Shown: positions 10,974-22,407 of the stretch, one piece after another
How the letters are laid out: every line of letters begins with the position of its first letter
How positions within the stretch are numbered: the first letter of the stretch is position 1
NCBI GenBank assembly: GCA_012934845.2
Contig: WNNJ02003187.1
Coordinates: 186,001-250,000 of the forward strand
Origin: Pomphorhynchus laevis
Taxonomy: Eukaryota; Acanthocephala; Palaeacanthocephala; Echinorhynchida; Pomphorhynchidae
Length of the DNA: 64,000 nt
Direction: 5' to 3'
Position numbers and translations under genes: made by a program
Notes under the pieces: generated by a model
Told to the model about the DNA's origin: nothing
Databases searched by the model: none
What the model saw: the letters and a program-made list of their open reading frames with translations, nothing else

Positions 10974-11849
10974 TTAATTTGAGAGGTTTGCTTTGTAGCT
11001 CAACTCTTTTATTGTCTATTGCACTTGATATCTTTTAAAAAATATCATAACGAAATAATCACGACGGTAAGAAATTCAATTGTTAATTTGAGAATTTTGT
11101 ATTATAGATTAATTCAATATTAACAAATAAGGACAATAAAATATTTTAAACAGAAAAATCAGTTTTTTACTACTAACTCAAAGTATTTTATTAAGTAATG
11201 TTTAATAATGTTATTATTTTTTAAACGGTGGTAACGTAAGATTACGAAAATAAGAATTCTATAAATGCAACTATTTCGGCATGTATAGCGTAACAACTTG
11301 TAGAAATATAGTTAATTCTAAATATACATTACATTTTAATATCATAATTATTATATTATGAAATATAATAATACTATAAATACTTTTATTTCATATTATT
11401 ATATTAATGTTTTATAAAATATAACTAAGGCATATAAAGATAAAATTAATATTAAATGTAACACAAATGTCATACAAGATGAAGATTGTGTTAGCACTAG
11501 GGATGCTTTTTTAAAGCACAATATGTTGTATATCTATTTAAGCAGTGACCTCCAATAAATGACAGTTAAACATTAAAAATAAAAATACCTTTATTCGTTT
11601 TATTTCTAAATTAACTATTATGTACAAAGCTATATACAAAAGTTTCAAACCAAAATTCACAAAAATTTTAACAAACAAATTGTATTATGTAAAACGCAAA
11701 TTATAAATTGTAATTATATTAAAAATACATCTTCGTATGAAAGAAAATCTCATTCAGATTGTTAAAAGATCAAAATGCGATTGAGTAAAATTCAATACTT
11801 TTATTAAATAAGAGTGTCCTTTATTTAATTTTAAATTAAAAAAAGCTTT
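10974..11849. other. A/T-rich intron spacer
   Basis: No coding signal, no clear repeat structure. Confidence 0.5.
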
Positions 11850-13085
11850 GCTGTATTAAATAATGAAATTTTAAGAATTGCAACGATATTGGCTTTGAAA
11901 AAATATTGCAAAAAATATTGCAAGGTAATCGAAATTAATATTAAACACTATTTCTGTATTAATTCTACAAAAGAATTTTGAGAACAGACAAAAGGAATAA
12001 ATTTTCGAAATATAAATACATACGATTTTAGTACGCTTTATACAAATCTAGATTTAGTAGATATTAAAGAAGCGTTAGTAAAATTAATCAATCATATATT
12101 CGGAAAAAGATATACATATGTTATAACAACTATAACGCTTATCCAACAAAAATTAAACCATCAAGTAAATATAAATATATGAATAAAATTAAATTAATAG
12201 AATCTTTAAATATTTTGATAAATCAAAATTATTTAAAAGTAGGGACATCTATATTTAGACAAGTAAAAGGTGTTCCAATGGGTGGTAATAGTAGCCCAAT
12301 TATAGCTGACTTGTTTTTAAGCTTTATAGAATATGAATTTGTTCATAACTGTGTGTAAAAACTAAATCTAAACAATAATAAATATATGGAATATATGTTT
12401 CGATACATTGATGATATGTGTATTTAATTCTAATAATTTTTATTCAATTAGTGAACAAATTTATCCAGGTAGCCTCATTCTTAATAAAACAAATATTTAA
12501 ATTAGAGAATATAAAATATAAAATATTTAAATTATACATTCAATATGAATGATAAAGAAGGTGTATATCTAGATATGAACATTAAATTAACATTAACTAA
12601 AACTACTATTAATTTATATCTTAAAGATGCCATATTTAAATTTACAAGAAGCATATTTTTGCATAAGCATTCATACATACCATATAATATAAAATATAAT
12701 ACATTAAATAATGAAATTTTAAGAATTGCAACAATATGTAATGATATTGGCTTTCTTCAGAATCATTTAAATAATTTAATAGATACATATTTTAAACTAG
12801 GTTACTATAAAAATAACATCAAGCAGAAAATAGTAAAATATATAAATCAACACAATAATATAAAGAATTAATATAAAATCATTATCGGAAATTTTTTATT
12901 TATAAGTAATAAATAATATACTTTGTATTAGAATAAGATACAATATAATCAAATTTAATAAGTGGAAATACGTCATTACCATGTTTTTGGCATCACTGCT
13001 ATGTTAAGTCGAGAAAAGGGGGCCGAAACGTGATGGCATAGAAATTCTTTCTAGCTACATTTAATCCTTATTCTTATACATCGTA
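11850..13085 (+). mobile_element. Penelope-like element, partial and broken
   Basis: The RT motif A, TYDFSTLYTNLD, is visible at about 12018-12053, the best example in the window. Then come FRQVKGVPMGGNSSPIIADL, FRYIDD, NDKEGVYLDMNIKL and YNIKYNTLNNEILRIAT up to 12870. The tail blocks (GAAACGTGATGGCATAG and a worn CTAGCTACATTTAATCC) follow at 13020-13075. The copy is rearranged and carries several breaks. Family known facts: Penelope-like elements use such an RT, usually with a GIY-YIG nuclease, which is not seen here. Confidence 0.75.
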
Positions 13086-13484
13086 ATTGATTTATTAATC
13101 AATTCATGAAAATTGAATAAAATCTTAAGATTACAATATTTATTGTAATTTAAAGCATTTATATAAAAACGTCAAATTTTTGAAAAATACTACAACTAAT
13201 CAGATATAAATAGATAATAAATCAGATATAATTAAATCAGATAACTAATCTGATTTATAAATTATTAATACAAATATTGACTGAAAAAATGCAAATATTA
13301 ACTTTTTATCAAAAGTTGATACAATATCCACAACTTAAAATTTTGGCTATTAGAATTTTAAATTTACATAAATATCTATTATAGTTTTTATTATTAGATT
13401 ATAAATATCATATATTATCGTATTATTTAATATTAGATGTAATATAATTATTTATTAATTATAATTTATAATTATAAACAATGG
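13086..13484. other. A/T-rich intron spacer
   Basis: Several AATCAGATATAA-like short repeats near 13200-13250; otherwise nothing. Confidence 0.5.
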
Positions 13485-13794
13485 ATTTATTTAAACGTGG
13501 CAAATGCGTGCTAGCGCACGTTTACATGACCACAACAAAACAAAAATGTAAATCATGTGTCGAGAAGGTGTGAACGGAGCAGGCGTTTGAATGTGATAAA
13601 GGAGGGAAAGATCGAAGACCGTAGTTGTAGGAGTAATTAGGAACGTGGAGAAAGAGGGTATGACGGGAACGCAGTGATAGCGAAGTGGGGCGAGTGTCGT
13701 CTAAGAAAGGAAGGTTGATGAACGATGGGGAGCCGACAGCGATGAGACGAAAAGTAACGAGAAGGCGGAGTTTGATGCGGATGTGGATATTGGG

Positions 13795-14865
13795 TCAGGA
13801 GAGTTGGGCAAAATATGTGGATGTGTGGTTGAAGCGACGGAGACGAAAGAGCACTCGAACATCGGTGATGATTATTAGTTGTAGGGGTAGGATTATGGAT
13901 TTTGGAGAATTGGCGAAAAGGCTAAGGCAGTAATCGATTTTAGGGAAAAGAAGCGATGAAAGAAGAGACATACAAGAACGGAAGTCGATAAGGGGGCGGA
14001 TACAGCGGTAATCGATTTTACGAGGGAGGATCCACATTATTTTGGACTTTTCGGGGTTTAGAACGAGATGGAGATTGGAGAGACGTTTGTAGATAGAAGA
14101 AAGACAGTTGGAGGCAGAAATGCCGATATTGTGTATGCGATGTGCGGGTGCATGAGCATAGATTAGAATGTCATCGGCGTATTGCATGACCTTAAAGGAG
14201 TAAGGTTTGATAAACGGAGATAGATCGCCAAGCAGAAGAGAGAAAAGCAGGGGACCTAGGACTGAACCTTGTGGGACCCCGCAAAAAATAGGGATGGGAG
14301 GGGAGGATGATGAATTAGAACAGACGCGAAAGGAACGGTCAGATAGATATGAGGCGAACCATGCTACGGAGAAGGAAGAAAAGCCGTAATCATAACGAAG
14401 GCGAGAAAGGAGGACGGAGTGGTCGACAATGTCGAATGCGGAGGAGAGGTCGAGGGAGATGAGAACACTATATAGAGCCTTGTCTCGAGAAATGAGTAAG
14501 TCGTTGTACACTTTTATGCATGCGATTTCTGTCGAGTGATTAGAGCGGAAAGCGGATTGGAAAGGAGGGTACAGATTGGATGAGGAGAGATAAGCGTTGA
14601 TTTGTATTAAGATGAGGCGTTCTAAGAGCTTAGAAAGAGTAGGGAGTAGTGAAATAGGGCGATAGCTAGAAGGAAGGGAGGGGTCGAGCGATTGTTTCTT
14701 AAGGAGAGGACGAACGATTGCGGATTTCCAGTGTGAAGGGAAGATACGACTGCGGATGGACGAGTTAAACAAGGTTGTGAGAAATGGGGATATCGATGAG
14801 CATATAGATTTTAATATGTGAGTAGGCAGGGGATCGGCAGGTGAGGTTTTGTTGGGCAAGGACAT
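13795..14865 (-). pseudogene. LINE reverse transcriptase (CR1/L2 group)
   Basis: A 356-codon frame starting near DPLPTHILK, the usual beginning of RT in L2/CR1-like ORF2. Motifs in order: YRPISLLPTLSKLLERL, FQSAFRSNHSTE, ISLDLSSAFDIVDH (motif A), GVPQGSVLGPLLFSLL (motif B) and QYADDILIYA (motif C). The following sequence LVLNPEKSKIMW is the thumb-side block. It makes cDNA by target-primed reverse transcription in the family. The upstream nuclease is in another reading frame, so ORF2 is disrupted. Confidence 0.9.
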
Positions 14866-16210
14866 GAGGACAGATGATACTTCTGTAGGTGAGACAGGGA
14901 GAAGATGAAAGAGTTCCGGAAGGATGAGGCTAGACTGGGCAGAGTGGGATAGGATAGAGACCGGGGTGTGAGAGACAACGTGGATACTTTAGTCTGGAGA
15001 AATGACGAATAATCATTTGCATTGATGTTGCACGGCGAAGAGGAACGGGCAAGGATTGAGTTAAAAGTATGCCAGAGAGTCTTAGAGTTGAATGAAGTGA
15101 TGATTTTATGCTGCCAGAATAAGTTGCATTTGGTACGTAGTAGGTTGAGATGAGACCGGCGAAGAGCAAGATAGGAATCACGGAAAGACGGAGTGATCAA
15201 GCGGAAATCACGTCCAAGAGAGCGGTGATAGACTCGAAAATCATAACGGAGTCGACGCTTTGATAATAGGCATTGGATGTCAAACCATGGGCCACGGTGC
15301 GAGCGACGGTGTGGGTGAGACTTGAAGGGCAAGAGAATATCGAGAGTGGATGTGAGTTCAGAGTCGAAAAGAAAGGCGAGATCGTAAGGAGATGAATATG
15401 TTATTGTGGGTAATGACAGAGACGATTTGAGTAAGGCAAAGCGGAGAAGGGAGAGTTCAAGATTTCTCCAAGGGCGACGTAGGATTGTAGGTGCGTGAGG
15501 AGGCGTGTGGTTTTGAGTGAGATCAAGGGTGATAAGAACGTGATCGGATAGACCAGGATCAGAGATGGACAGTGAGGTGTAGGCAGCAAAATGATCGGGG
15601 ACAGCTATGATGTCGAGTGCCCCACCAAGTATATGTGTGGGGGCAGTGGAGATTAGTTTGTAATTGTAGTTGGATAGAATGTTGATGAAGCGGATGGAAT
15701 CTGTGGAAGAGGGGCGGTCTAGGCAGATATTGAAGTCGCCTAGAACGAGTGAAGGGATTGAGGACAAAGAACAATGAGAAAGGAGGTCAGCGAGTTCGGT
15801 AAAAAATAAGGCTGTAGGAGCTGATGAACCAGGACGGTATACAATGGCGAGATCTTGAGTGATCGGGTTAGAATAACGACAAGTGAGCAATTCAAAAGAG
15901 CAAGGACTGAAAGGGGGATTGATTTTGCGAAGAGACGCGGGGTGACGCGCGAATGCGACGATGCCGCCATGATTAGAGGATTTAGAAGGGCATTAGCTGA
16001 GGGGGCGGGCGGATTCGACTAGAAAGCAACCGGCAGAGAGCAGACGGCGAATGGAAAGGTCGTCGGAATCTGAGTGCCAGGATTCGGTGAGGCATCAGAG
16101 ATCGATGGATTGCTTGGTGAATAGGTTGAGGATAAGATCGGATTTTTTGAGAATAGATCTAGTGTTGAGGAGACCGAGGCGGAAACCGTGTGTTGTGGAG
16201 AAAGAGTCTA
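14811..16210 (-). pseudogene. LINE AP-type endonuclease domain
   Basis: From about 16210 the translation reads LGLLNTRSILKKSDLI, the start of the nuclease, then a stop, LTESWHSDSDD, and past another stop the long frame 15890-14811. That frame holds AIVYRPGSSAP, LVLGDFNICLD and GLSDHVLITLDL, the conserved Asn/Asp/His blocks of AP-like LINE nucleases. The C-terminal linker is basic. The role in the family is nicking the target DNA. Two nonsense changes lie in the first third. Confidence 0.8.
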
Positions 16211-16469
16211 GTGGAGAAGACACATAGAGAGATAGAGCGCCATCGAATTTTTGGACGGGTGTGGACAACTTGAAAATTTCCGTCTATGTTTCGGATAGAG
16301 AGTGATGTTTCGCCGTTTTCCTCGCGACGGCGTTTTTCGATGCGGGCTGAAGAGATTTGAGCGATTTAAGAAGCGCGATCGGGGAAAATTTGAGTGGTTG
16401 AAGATGACATGAGTTTGAATCGTTGAGAGAGGACAGAAGACGCGTGAGAGCGATGCTTGAAAACAATTT

Positions 16470-17335
16470 TTAGGAGAGGGGCTGGGAAGGATTAGATTGA
16501 GGAGATTTGTTTAGACGGATGAATGCGACAGGAGAAATGTCCTTGAAAAATGATGGTTTATCCGCAGGAACAATAGATGAGAGGATGAATCTGAAGGCGG
16601 AAACATCGTGTTCTAGACGTGCTTGTGGCGATAAGGAGTTAGAAGGCGTGATATTAGTGACAATGACGCGACGATCGCGAGAAGGAAAGCGCTTTCGTAA
16701 AGGAGGACGACTGACGTGAGTAGGTGAGATCACGATAGAAGAGCTGGCAATTGATGATTTGAAGGGATTTGGTTTGACGACGGGAGACATAGAGGATAAT
16801 GATAATAAAGGGGGTGACAAGCGATGTGAGGAAAGGTTATGAGTGGAAGGATAGTGGAGGTTGGTGGAGGTGATTTTGATTGATGGATGCAAGTTATTGA
16901 GAAACGAGACGGGAAGGACGGGACGTGGGGTGTCGGGGAGTGAAAATACATTAGTTGTAACAATTTGCGGCTCCGTCACCGTCTCGGTAGATTTATCATA
17001 AACTTGACAAAGTCCATCTTGTTGCGATACAATTTGCGGCTCCTTCACTGTCTCAGTAGATTTATCAGAAATTTGAGAAATTCGATCATGCTGCGATTCC
17101 ATTTCCAACTGCTCTAAGCGTTATATTAACAAGTTGATTTGTTTCGCCGCACAGAATCCGCAGTAGAACGGTGGCCCGCCACAAGTTTCCTGACTCAAAA
17201 CACAATTATGTGTTACTTATGTCCAGATTTGACAGCCGCTAGCGGAGCATTCCACTTGTATGTTCTCGAGCTTGCCGATTTTATCGGTATCAACAGAGAT
17301 TGCTCGCTTGGCTTTTGGTAGATTTTTCTTCTTGG
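16470..17335 (-). pseudogene. LINE ORF1 with half-PHD finger
   Basis: The right part translates to a LTAASGAF..C / PPFYCGFCAAKQINLL segment, matching the PHD-like finger of the LINE ORF1 at 29577-28960 (FYCGFCAAKQIN). A stop follows, then a 212-codon frame (17108-16470) with two copies of a DKSTETV-x-EPQIV repeat and Ser/Pro-rich sequence, ending in an RRM-like or basic part. PHD fingers in ORF1 are known for CR1-clade LINEs. The first half of the finger is eroded. Confidence 0.65.
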
Positions 17336-17482
17336 CTCCCATTAACTGTAGGTTGCAATAGTTTACAATTTTTAAAACTGCGCTCCTTGTCTACAAAAAT
17401 GCTCTTTGTATATAAAATAGGTTTCTGTACAGCAAAAATGGTTTCACGCTGCTTTCGTTCAACAAGAGTGAAAGTTTCTTAT

Positions 17483-17830
17483 AACAGATAAGATTAATAA
17501 TCGATAAAATTAATCATCGATAAGATTAACGATAAAATCAATCATCGATAAGATTAATCTTCAACAAGATTAATCTTCGACAAGATTAATCAGCGATAAG
17601 ATTAATATCATCAATAAAATTAATCATCTATAAGATTAATCATCGATAAGATTAATCATCGATCAGATTAATCATCGATCAGATTAATAATCGATAAGAT
17701 TAATCATCGATAAGATTAATCATCGAAAACATTAATCATCGAAAAAATTAATCATCGATAAGATTAATCATTGTTAAGTTTAATCGTCGATTAGATTGAT
17801 CATCGAAAAGATCAAAATTTTTTGAATATT
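17483..17830. repeat. Minisatellite with unit of about 16 bp
   Basis: About twenty units of the type ATCGATAAGATTAATC with variants (ATCGATCAG, ATCTTCGACAAG). It sits in the vasa intron just upstream of the LINE 5' end. The units are irregular and no unique spacers separate them. Confidence 0.9.
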
Positions 17831-17944
17831 TTATAGTAATCTTGATGATAGCATAAATCGAAATATTAAATTTTATCAAATAAAGGGAAATTTTTTTCTT
17901 TTTTGTTACATTAATGCTGTATACTCAAGAATAAAAGAAGATTA

Positions 17945-18030
17945 TGAGTTAAGTATTTATCATTTATCTTTATTTTTACTTTATATATGTTACAAAATAC
18001 TAAGACTCGGTTAAGTGATCTGATTAGTAT
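17945..18030 (+). repeat. Penelope-like terminal fragment
   Basis: Resembles 1450-1510: an A/T-rich block followed by a variant of the terminal motif (AAATACTAAGACTCGGTTA, then GATCTGATTA). It is about 220 bp from the donor of vasa exon 1. Confidence 0.6.
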
Positions 18031-18250
18031 AACATTAAAAATTAAAAATTAGTTTACCTTAAAAATTAAAAATTATTTAATTAAAATTTAGAATTTAAAT
18101 TATAATTTGTTGATCAAATAATTTTATTTATTATTCAAAATAAACACTGCATATTATATTTAGTAAGATTTTCAGAAATCACTTAAAAATTGTTGAAATC
18201 AACTAACAAAAATCATTCAAAAATATGAATAAAAAAATCAATTCACTTAC

Positions 18251-20109
18251 ACGAAATCACGTAGAGCCTCTTCGCGTTCCTGTTGCATTCTATCGCCATG
18301 AATACTGGTAGTTTTAAATCCGCTCTGGTTAAGATCACTGGCCAGAAAGTCAGTAAATCGTTTTTGCTCAACAAATATAAGTGTTTTTCGCTCTCCTAAT
18401 GTACCAAGAATTTCTTTAAGTTTATTTCGTTTGTCGGTTTTATTTACGGAAATAACAGTCTGTTCTACATTCTCACATGCTCCACCAACCACACCTACGG
18501 TGATAAACGAATAATTATTGCATAAAAAGTTTTTTGCCAGCTGCTGAACTTCGAAAGGAAATGTGGCAGAAAACATAGCTGTACAGCGATCATGGCCAGT
18601 TGGAATTATTTTGCCTACATTGAGTATTTCAGTTACATCTGGTTCGAATCCCATATCCAGCATTCTATCAGCCTCGTCTAATATTAGTATAGAACAACAA
18701 TCAAGGCGCAAAGCGCCACGTCTTATTACGTCCAATAAGCGACCAGTAGTACCGACTACGATTTCACTACCATTTCCAAGCTGTCTTAGTTGATATTGAA
18801 CCGATACACCACCATATATTTGTGTCGTTCTAACACGCGTGTTGAAACTGAACTTTTTACACTCAGCAAAGGTCTGTAACACCAACTCACGAGTAGGAAC
18901 TATAACAAGTGCAATAGGATGACAACATCTTATTCGGCTTTCGGAGTCGACAGATGCATATAAATCATTTTTTAAAATGTGGTTTAAAATGGGCAATACA
19001 AATGCAGCCGTCTTTCCGCTTCCGGTTTGTGCACATGCCATCAAATCGCTTTTACTAAGAAGCAGAGGTAAAGCGTATCTTTGAATGGGAGTAGGTCTAG
19101 TGTAATTACATCGGTTAACGTTATCAAGAAGTGTTGGGATCAAGTTTAAATCATTGAAAGTATCAATCGGTTTACAATCTTTCCCTCCACCAGTAACGTT
19201 TACTTTTATGCAATCGTATTTGTCAAAATTAACACCAGTACGAACACCTCTTGAGAAAAGTGACCGTTCAGACTCGTCAAATTCAGGCGGAATATAAGTC
19301 ACCGGTTCTCGTAACGGTTCATTGTCTAGATCATTATCAACTGTTGTTTGATTTGAATTCTGGTATGTTTTGCTTTTGAATGAACGCTCTTCGTTTGTAT
19401 CACACTTTGTAGAAAAATCATCTGTTAATTGGTCAAAGTCATTACGTTCGTATGAAGATCTAGTAGATGCAGCATTGTGGGCACTACCGCGGTAAGGACG
19501 ACGGCCTGCATAATCATGATCGGAATCATGATGCGAACCTCGATCACGCCCTCTGAAGGAAACAGGATCATATTCACCCTCTCTATATGAACGTGGATTG
19601 TCAAAAGTGTGACCGGCATCATAACTATCAGTTTGTGATCCTCGACCACCTCTCCTGTCTCGTCTGCTATATCTATTGTTGACAGAGTCATCATCGTCAT
19701 TGTATTGTGTCTGATGTCCACCACCTCGGCTAGATTGATCATATCTATCGTTGTAATCGATATAATTACAACCCCGTCCAACGCGTGGACGCACGCCTCT
19801 ACTGCGGTAACCATATTCTCTTTGGGTATCATCGTCATCAATACGATTAAAATTGCTTCGACCTCTTCTTTGGTATTCGTCTTCACCTTGTCTCCGAGGT
19901 GGATCTGAGTAGTCGTTATAGTTTGAATCACTTCGATAATTGTTACGATCGTCACGATTTTGGTTATAATTCCGATTTGTATTTATACGTTGACCACGTA
20001 TTCCTCTCACGTTGGATGAAGGTCGATTACAATGAGGTTTTATTGATTCTTCTTCTTCATCATCATACTCCATAGTAGTCCAACACGTCTGTCCAAATTC
20101 GCGAACCAT
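18251..20109 (-). CDS. vasa: Vasa-type DEAD-box RNA helicase, coding exon 1
   Basis: ATP-dependent RNA helicase of the vasa/DDX4 family, which in animals acts in germ granules on germline mRNA and the piRNA pathway. From the ATG at 20109 the exon encodes residues 1-620. Residues 30-215 are RGG/RG- and Asp-rich and disordered. The vasa signature TGVNFDKYD follows at 291-299, then the Q motif (YTRPTPIQ, 336-343), motif I (AQTGSGKT, 360-367), Ia (PTREL, 405-409), Ib (TTGR, 454-457, usually TPGR), II (DEAD, 478-481), III (SAT, 514-516) and IV (LIFV, 577-580). No CCHC zinc knuckles are seen in the N-terminus. A stop lies in frame just upstream of the ATG, and a possible acceptor (TTTTTTATAG) upstream suggests a non-coding first exon. 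The donor is GT|GTAAGT at 18250, phase 2. Confidence 0.95.
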
Positions 20110-20815
20110 TAGTGTCAATTATATCTATAAAAAACTTCACGTGTGTAAATGTTGTAAAGTACAAGCAGCATGGTTAAAGTATATATTCTCTCTCGTCAAT
20201 TAGCTCTATTTATTATTGAGTAACTAATTGGCCTTGGAAAGTAAAAATGTACACGAGTAATCAGTTGATGTATTAGCTTTCCCCGATAATCAAATAAACA
20301 TAACTTTATTAGCGGATTTTCTCTAATTCAATCGGCCTCTACAGACAAAAGTTAGGTAATATAGACCTCTCCGGAATTTTTTTTGTCTGAAGGGGCCAAT
20401 TGAATTGCCAAATATTTACCAAGTTATATTTTTTAATTCTTGAGGGCATCTACGACCATAATATATTTTAGTAATATATTATATATTATTTATATTATAC
20501 TATATACTATTATTTATATTATATTAAAATATTTTATATTAACATATTTATATTATAATAATTATATAAACTTCATGATAATAAATTGTTAGCTACATCT
20601 GCATTAGTTTTCTTAAAGACATCAATTTTCGATATTAAAAATAGGAAAAATGCATATTCAAATTGTATAAATTTACGAATCTAGGGGGGAAATTAAAGAA
20701 TTGAAACAATAAATACTATGTAAAGTTCTTATATATTTATTTCAAAATCGGATTTTTAAAATCGACTCAAATTCTTGATAAATTTTACAAAAAAGGCACA
20801 TTTAACTCTAATAAT
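20110..20815. other. Vasa 5' flank and A/T-rich spacer
   Basis: This should contain the vasa promoter and any untranslated first exon, but no TATA box or initiator could be placed with confidence. An inverted repeat lies at 20325-20406 (listed separately). The remainder is A/T-rich. Confidence 0.5.
20325..20406. repeat. Inverted repeat upstream of vasa
   Basis: Two arms of 26 bp (20325-20350 and 20381-20406) match as reverse complements with three mismatches. Key blocks are AATTCAAT, GGCC and CAGACAAAA. The spacer is 30 bases. The arms begin about 215 bp upstream of the vasa start codon. It could be a tiny inverted-repeat element or a regulatory hairpin. Confidence 0.85.
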
Positions 20816-21720
20816 TTTTATTCTAAAACAAATTAATCCAGTTTGCTATACTTTTAATACATTTTAAAATGTATTGAAAGGCTTTCTTCAAAATCATTTA
20901 AATAATTTAATAGATGCATACTTTAAACTAGGTTACTATAATAAACTTATATATGCGTTATAAAAACTATAACGCATATCTAACAAAAATTAAACCATCA
21001 AATAAATATAAATATATGGATAAAATGGAATTATTAGAATCCTTAAATATTTTGATAAATCAAAATTATTTAAAAGTAAGGACATATATATTTAGGCAAG
21101 TAAAAGGTGTTCCAATGGGTGGTATTTTAATGGGTGGTAATAGTAGCCCAATTATAGCTGACTTGTTTTTAAGCTTTATAGAATATGAATTTGTTCATAA
21201 CTGTGTAAAAACTAAATCTAAACAATATAAATATATGAAATATATATTTCGATATATTGATGACATATGTGTATTTAACTGTAATAATTTTTATTCTAAA
21301 ACAAATTAATCCAGTTTGCTATACTTTCAATACATTTTAAACTAGGTTACTATAAAAATACCACCAAACAGAAAATTGTAAAATATATAAATCAACACAA
21401 TAATATTAAAAATAAATTTAAAATCTTAAGCGGAAAATTTTTATGGATGGATAATAAATAATATACTTTGTATTAGAATAAGATACTAGATAGTTATTTC
21501 AAAGTAAATACATCCTTAACACATATTTGGCCCTGCTGCCATGTTGGGTTTAGGAGTTACGGGCCGAAACCTGATAGCATAACGGTTCCTCCTGATGACC
21601 TCTAATTCTTATTCTGATACATAATAAACAATATGTTTTGTATTATAATATAATACTAGATAATCAAATTTCATTATAAGAAATTCGACATTGGAATGTA
21701 TTTGGCCCCGGTTATTATTT
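20816..21720 (+). mobile_element. Penelope-like element, rearranged and broken
   Basis: The frame 20953-21309 holds KLNYLK-like start, FRQVKGVPMGG, NSSPIIADLFLSFIEYEFV and FRYIDDICVF. The rest of the RT is shortened, and pieces of the element occur out of order at 20816-20940. The tail at 21517-21612 is well kept: GGCCCTGCTGCCATG, AGGAGTTACGGGCCGAAACC, GTTCCTCCTGATGACC. A second partial tail start follows at 21630-21715. Confidence 0.75.
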
Positions 21721-22407
21721 ATAATTTATTATTATTTAATTATTTTATTTATTATTTTTCATAATGTTAATTTATAAATAATTTAATATACGTAGACTCA
21801 GTTACATAATTAGATTAATAAAAATGTCTTCTCTTGAATAATAAAAATATCATTCGAATTCAATTATTATAATCAAGTCAATTCATAATTCAACAATCGA
21901 AAAATGTTATGTAATAAGATACAAATAAAAGTCTTTAAAATTAAGTAAATCAATATTTTATAATTAACCTTAATTGTTCATAACCAAGATAAAGTTAAGC
22001 AGTAAACAAATTACAATAACGAATCTGAAATCTTTAAATGACTTTGCACTCGAAATAGTTTAAAGATATTAAAATCCTAAATTAACAAAATATCGAAAGC
22101 AATGAATTTACATTCGTTTGTTACATTTTCGAATGCAACTGCATTCATCATTGAAGTAATATAAAGTAATAAGTATAATTATAATATTATTTATGGTAAT
22201 AAAGTATATAAAGTATAAATTGTCTGTCATTTATATTTATTTTTCTAGAATGTATCCCTTGAAAATTTTAAGCATGTGTGAAACCTAAATATGGGGAAAT
22301 ATCAATATTAATATGAATATTAATATTATAATTTATAATATTTATTAATATGAATATTAATATTATATTGATTGACTATTCTTGTTTGAAAATATATAGT
22401 CAATTTA
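21721..22407. other. A/T-rich spacer
   Basis: No gene. A terminal-type Penelope motif in reverse sense (ATACGTAGACTCAGTTAC) lies near 21788. Confidence 0.5.

Larger units (their letters stand above)
13485..17335 (-). mobile_element. CR1/L2-group LINE, near full length, broken
   Basis: Read from right to left: ORF1 with a half-PHD finger (17335-16470), AP-type endonuclease (16210-15000), RT (14865-13795) and a 3' part ending near 13485 (CAAATGCGTGCTAGCGCACG). The same 3' end occurs at 35485, which marks the end of the family. Composition is richer in G+C than the surrounding intron. The number of breaks is modest: a few stops in ORF1 and the nuclease, and one frame change between nuclease and RT near 14.85 kb. 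No obvious target-site duplication was found. Confidence 0.85.
10202..18250 (-). other. Vasa intron of about 8 kb, filled with repeats
   Basis: Bounded by GTAAGT (18250-18245) and TTTTTAG (10208-10202). It holds, from right to left, a Penelope-like terminal fragment (17945-18030), a 16-bp minisatellite (17483-17830), a CR1/L2-group LINE in the same orientation as vasa (17335-13485), a Penelope-like copy in the opposite orientation, and a dispersed repeat close to the acceptor. Nothing suggests a further coding exon: exon 1 and exon 2 join directly inside conserved helicase sequence. Confidence 0.85.

Noticed and set aside
13685-14389. Plus-strand frames across 13685-13933 and 14207-14389
   Set aside because: They are antisense to the LINE reverse transcriptase.
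17483-17830. CRISPR-like array
   Set aside because: Units are contiguous with no unique spacers, and the DNA is from an animal.
19425-19955. 176-codon frame overlapping vasa exon 1 in another phase
   Set aside because: It is a low-complexity shadow of the RGG/Asp-rich coding region.
20110-20118. Vasa start three codons upstream at TTG (20118)
   Set aside because: TTG is not a usual animal start; the ATG at 20109 follows and a stop lies directly upstream.
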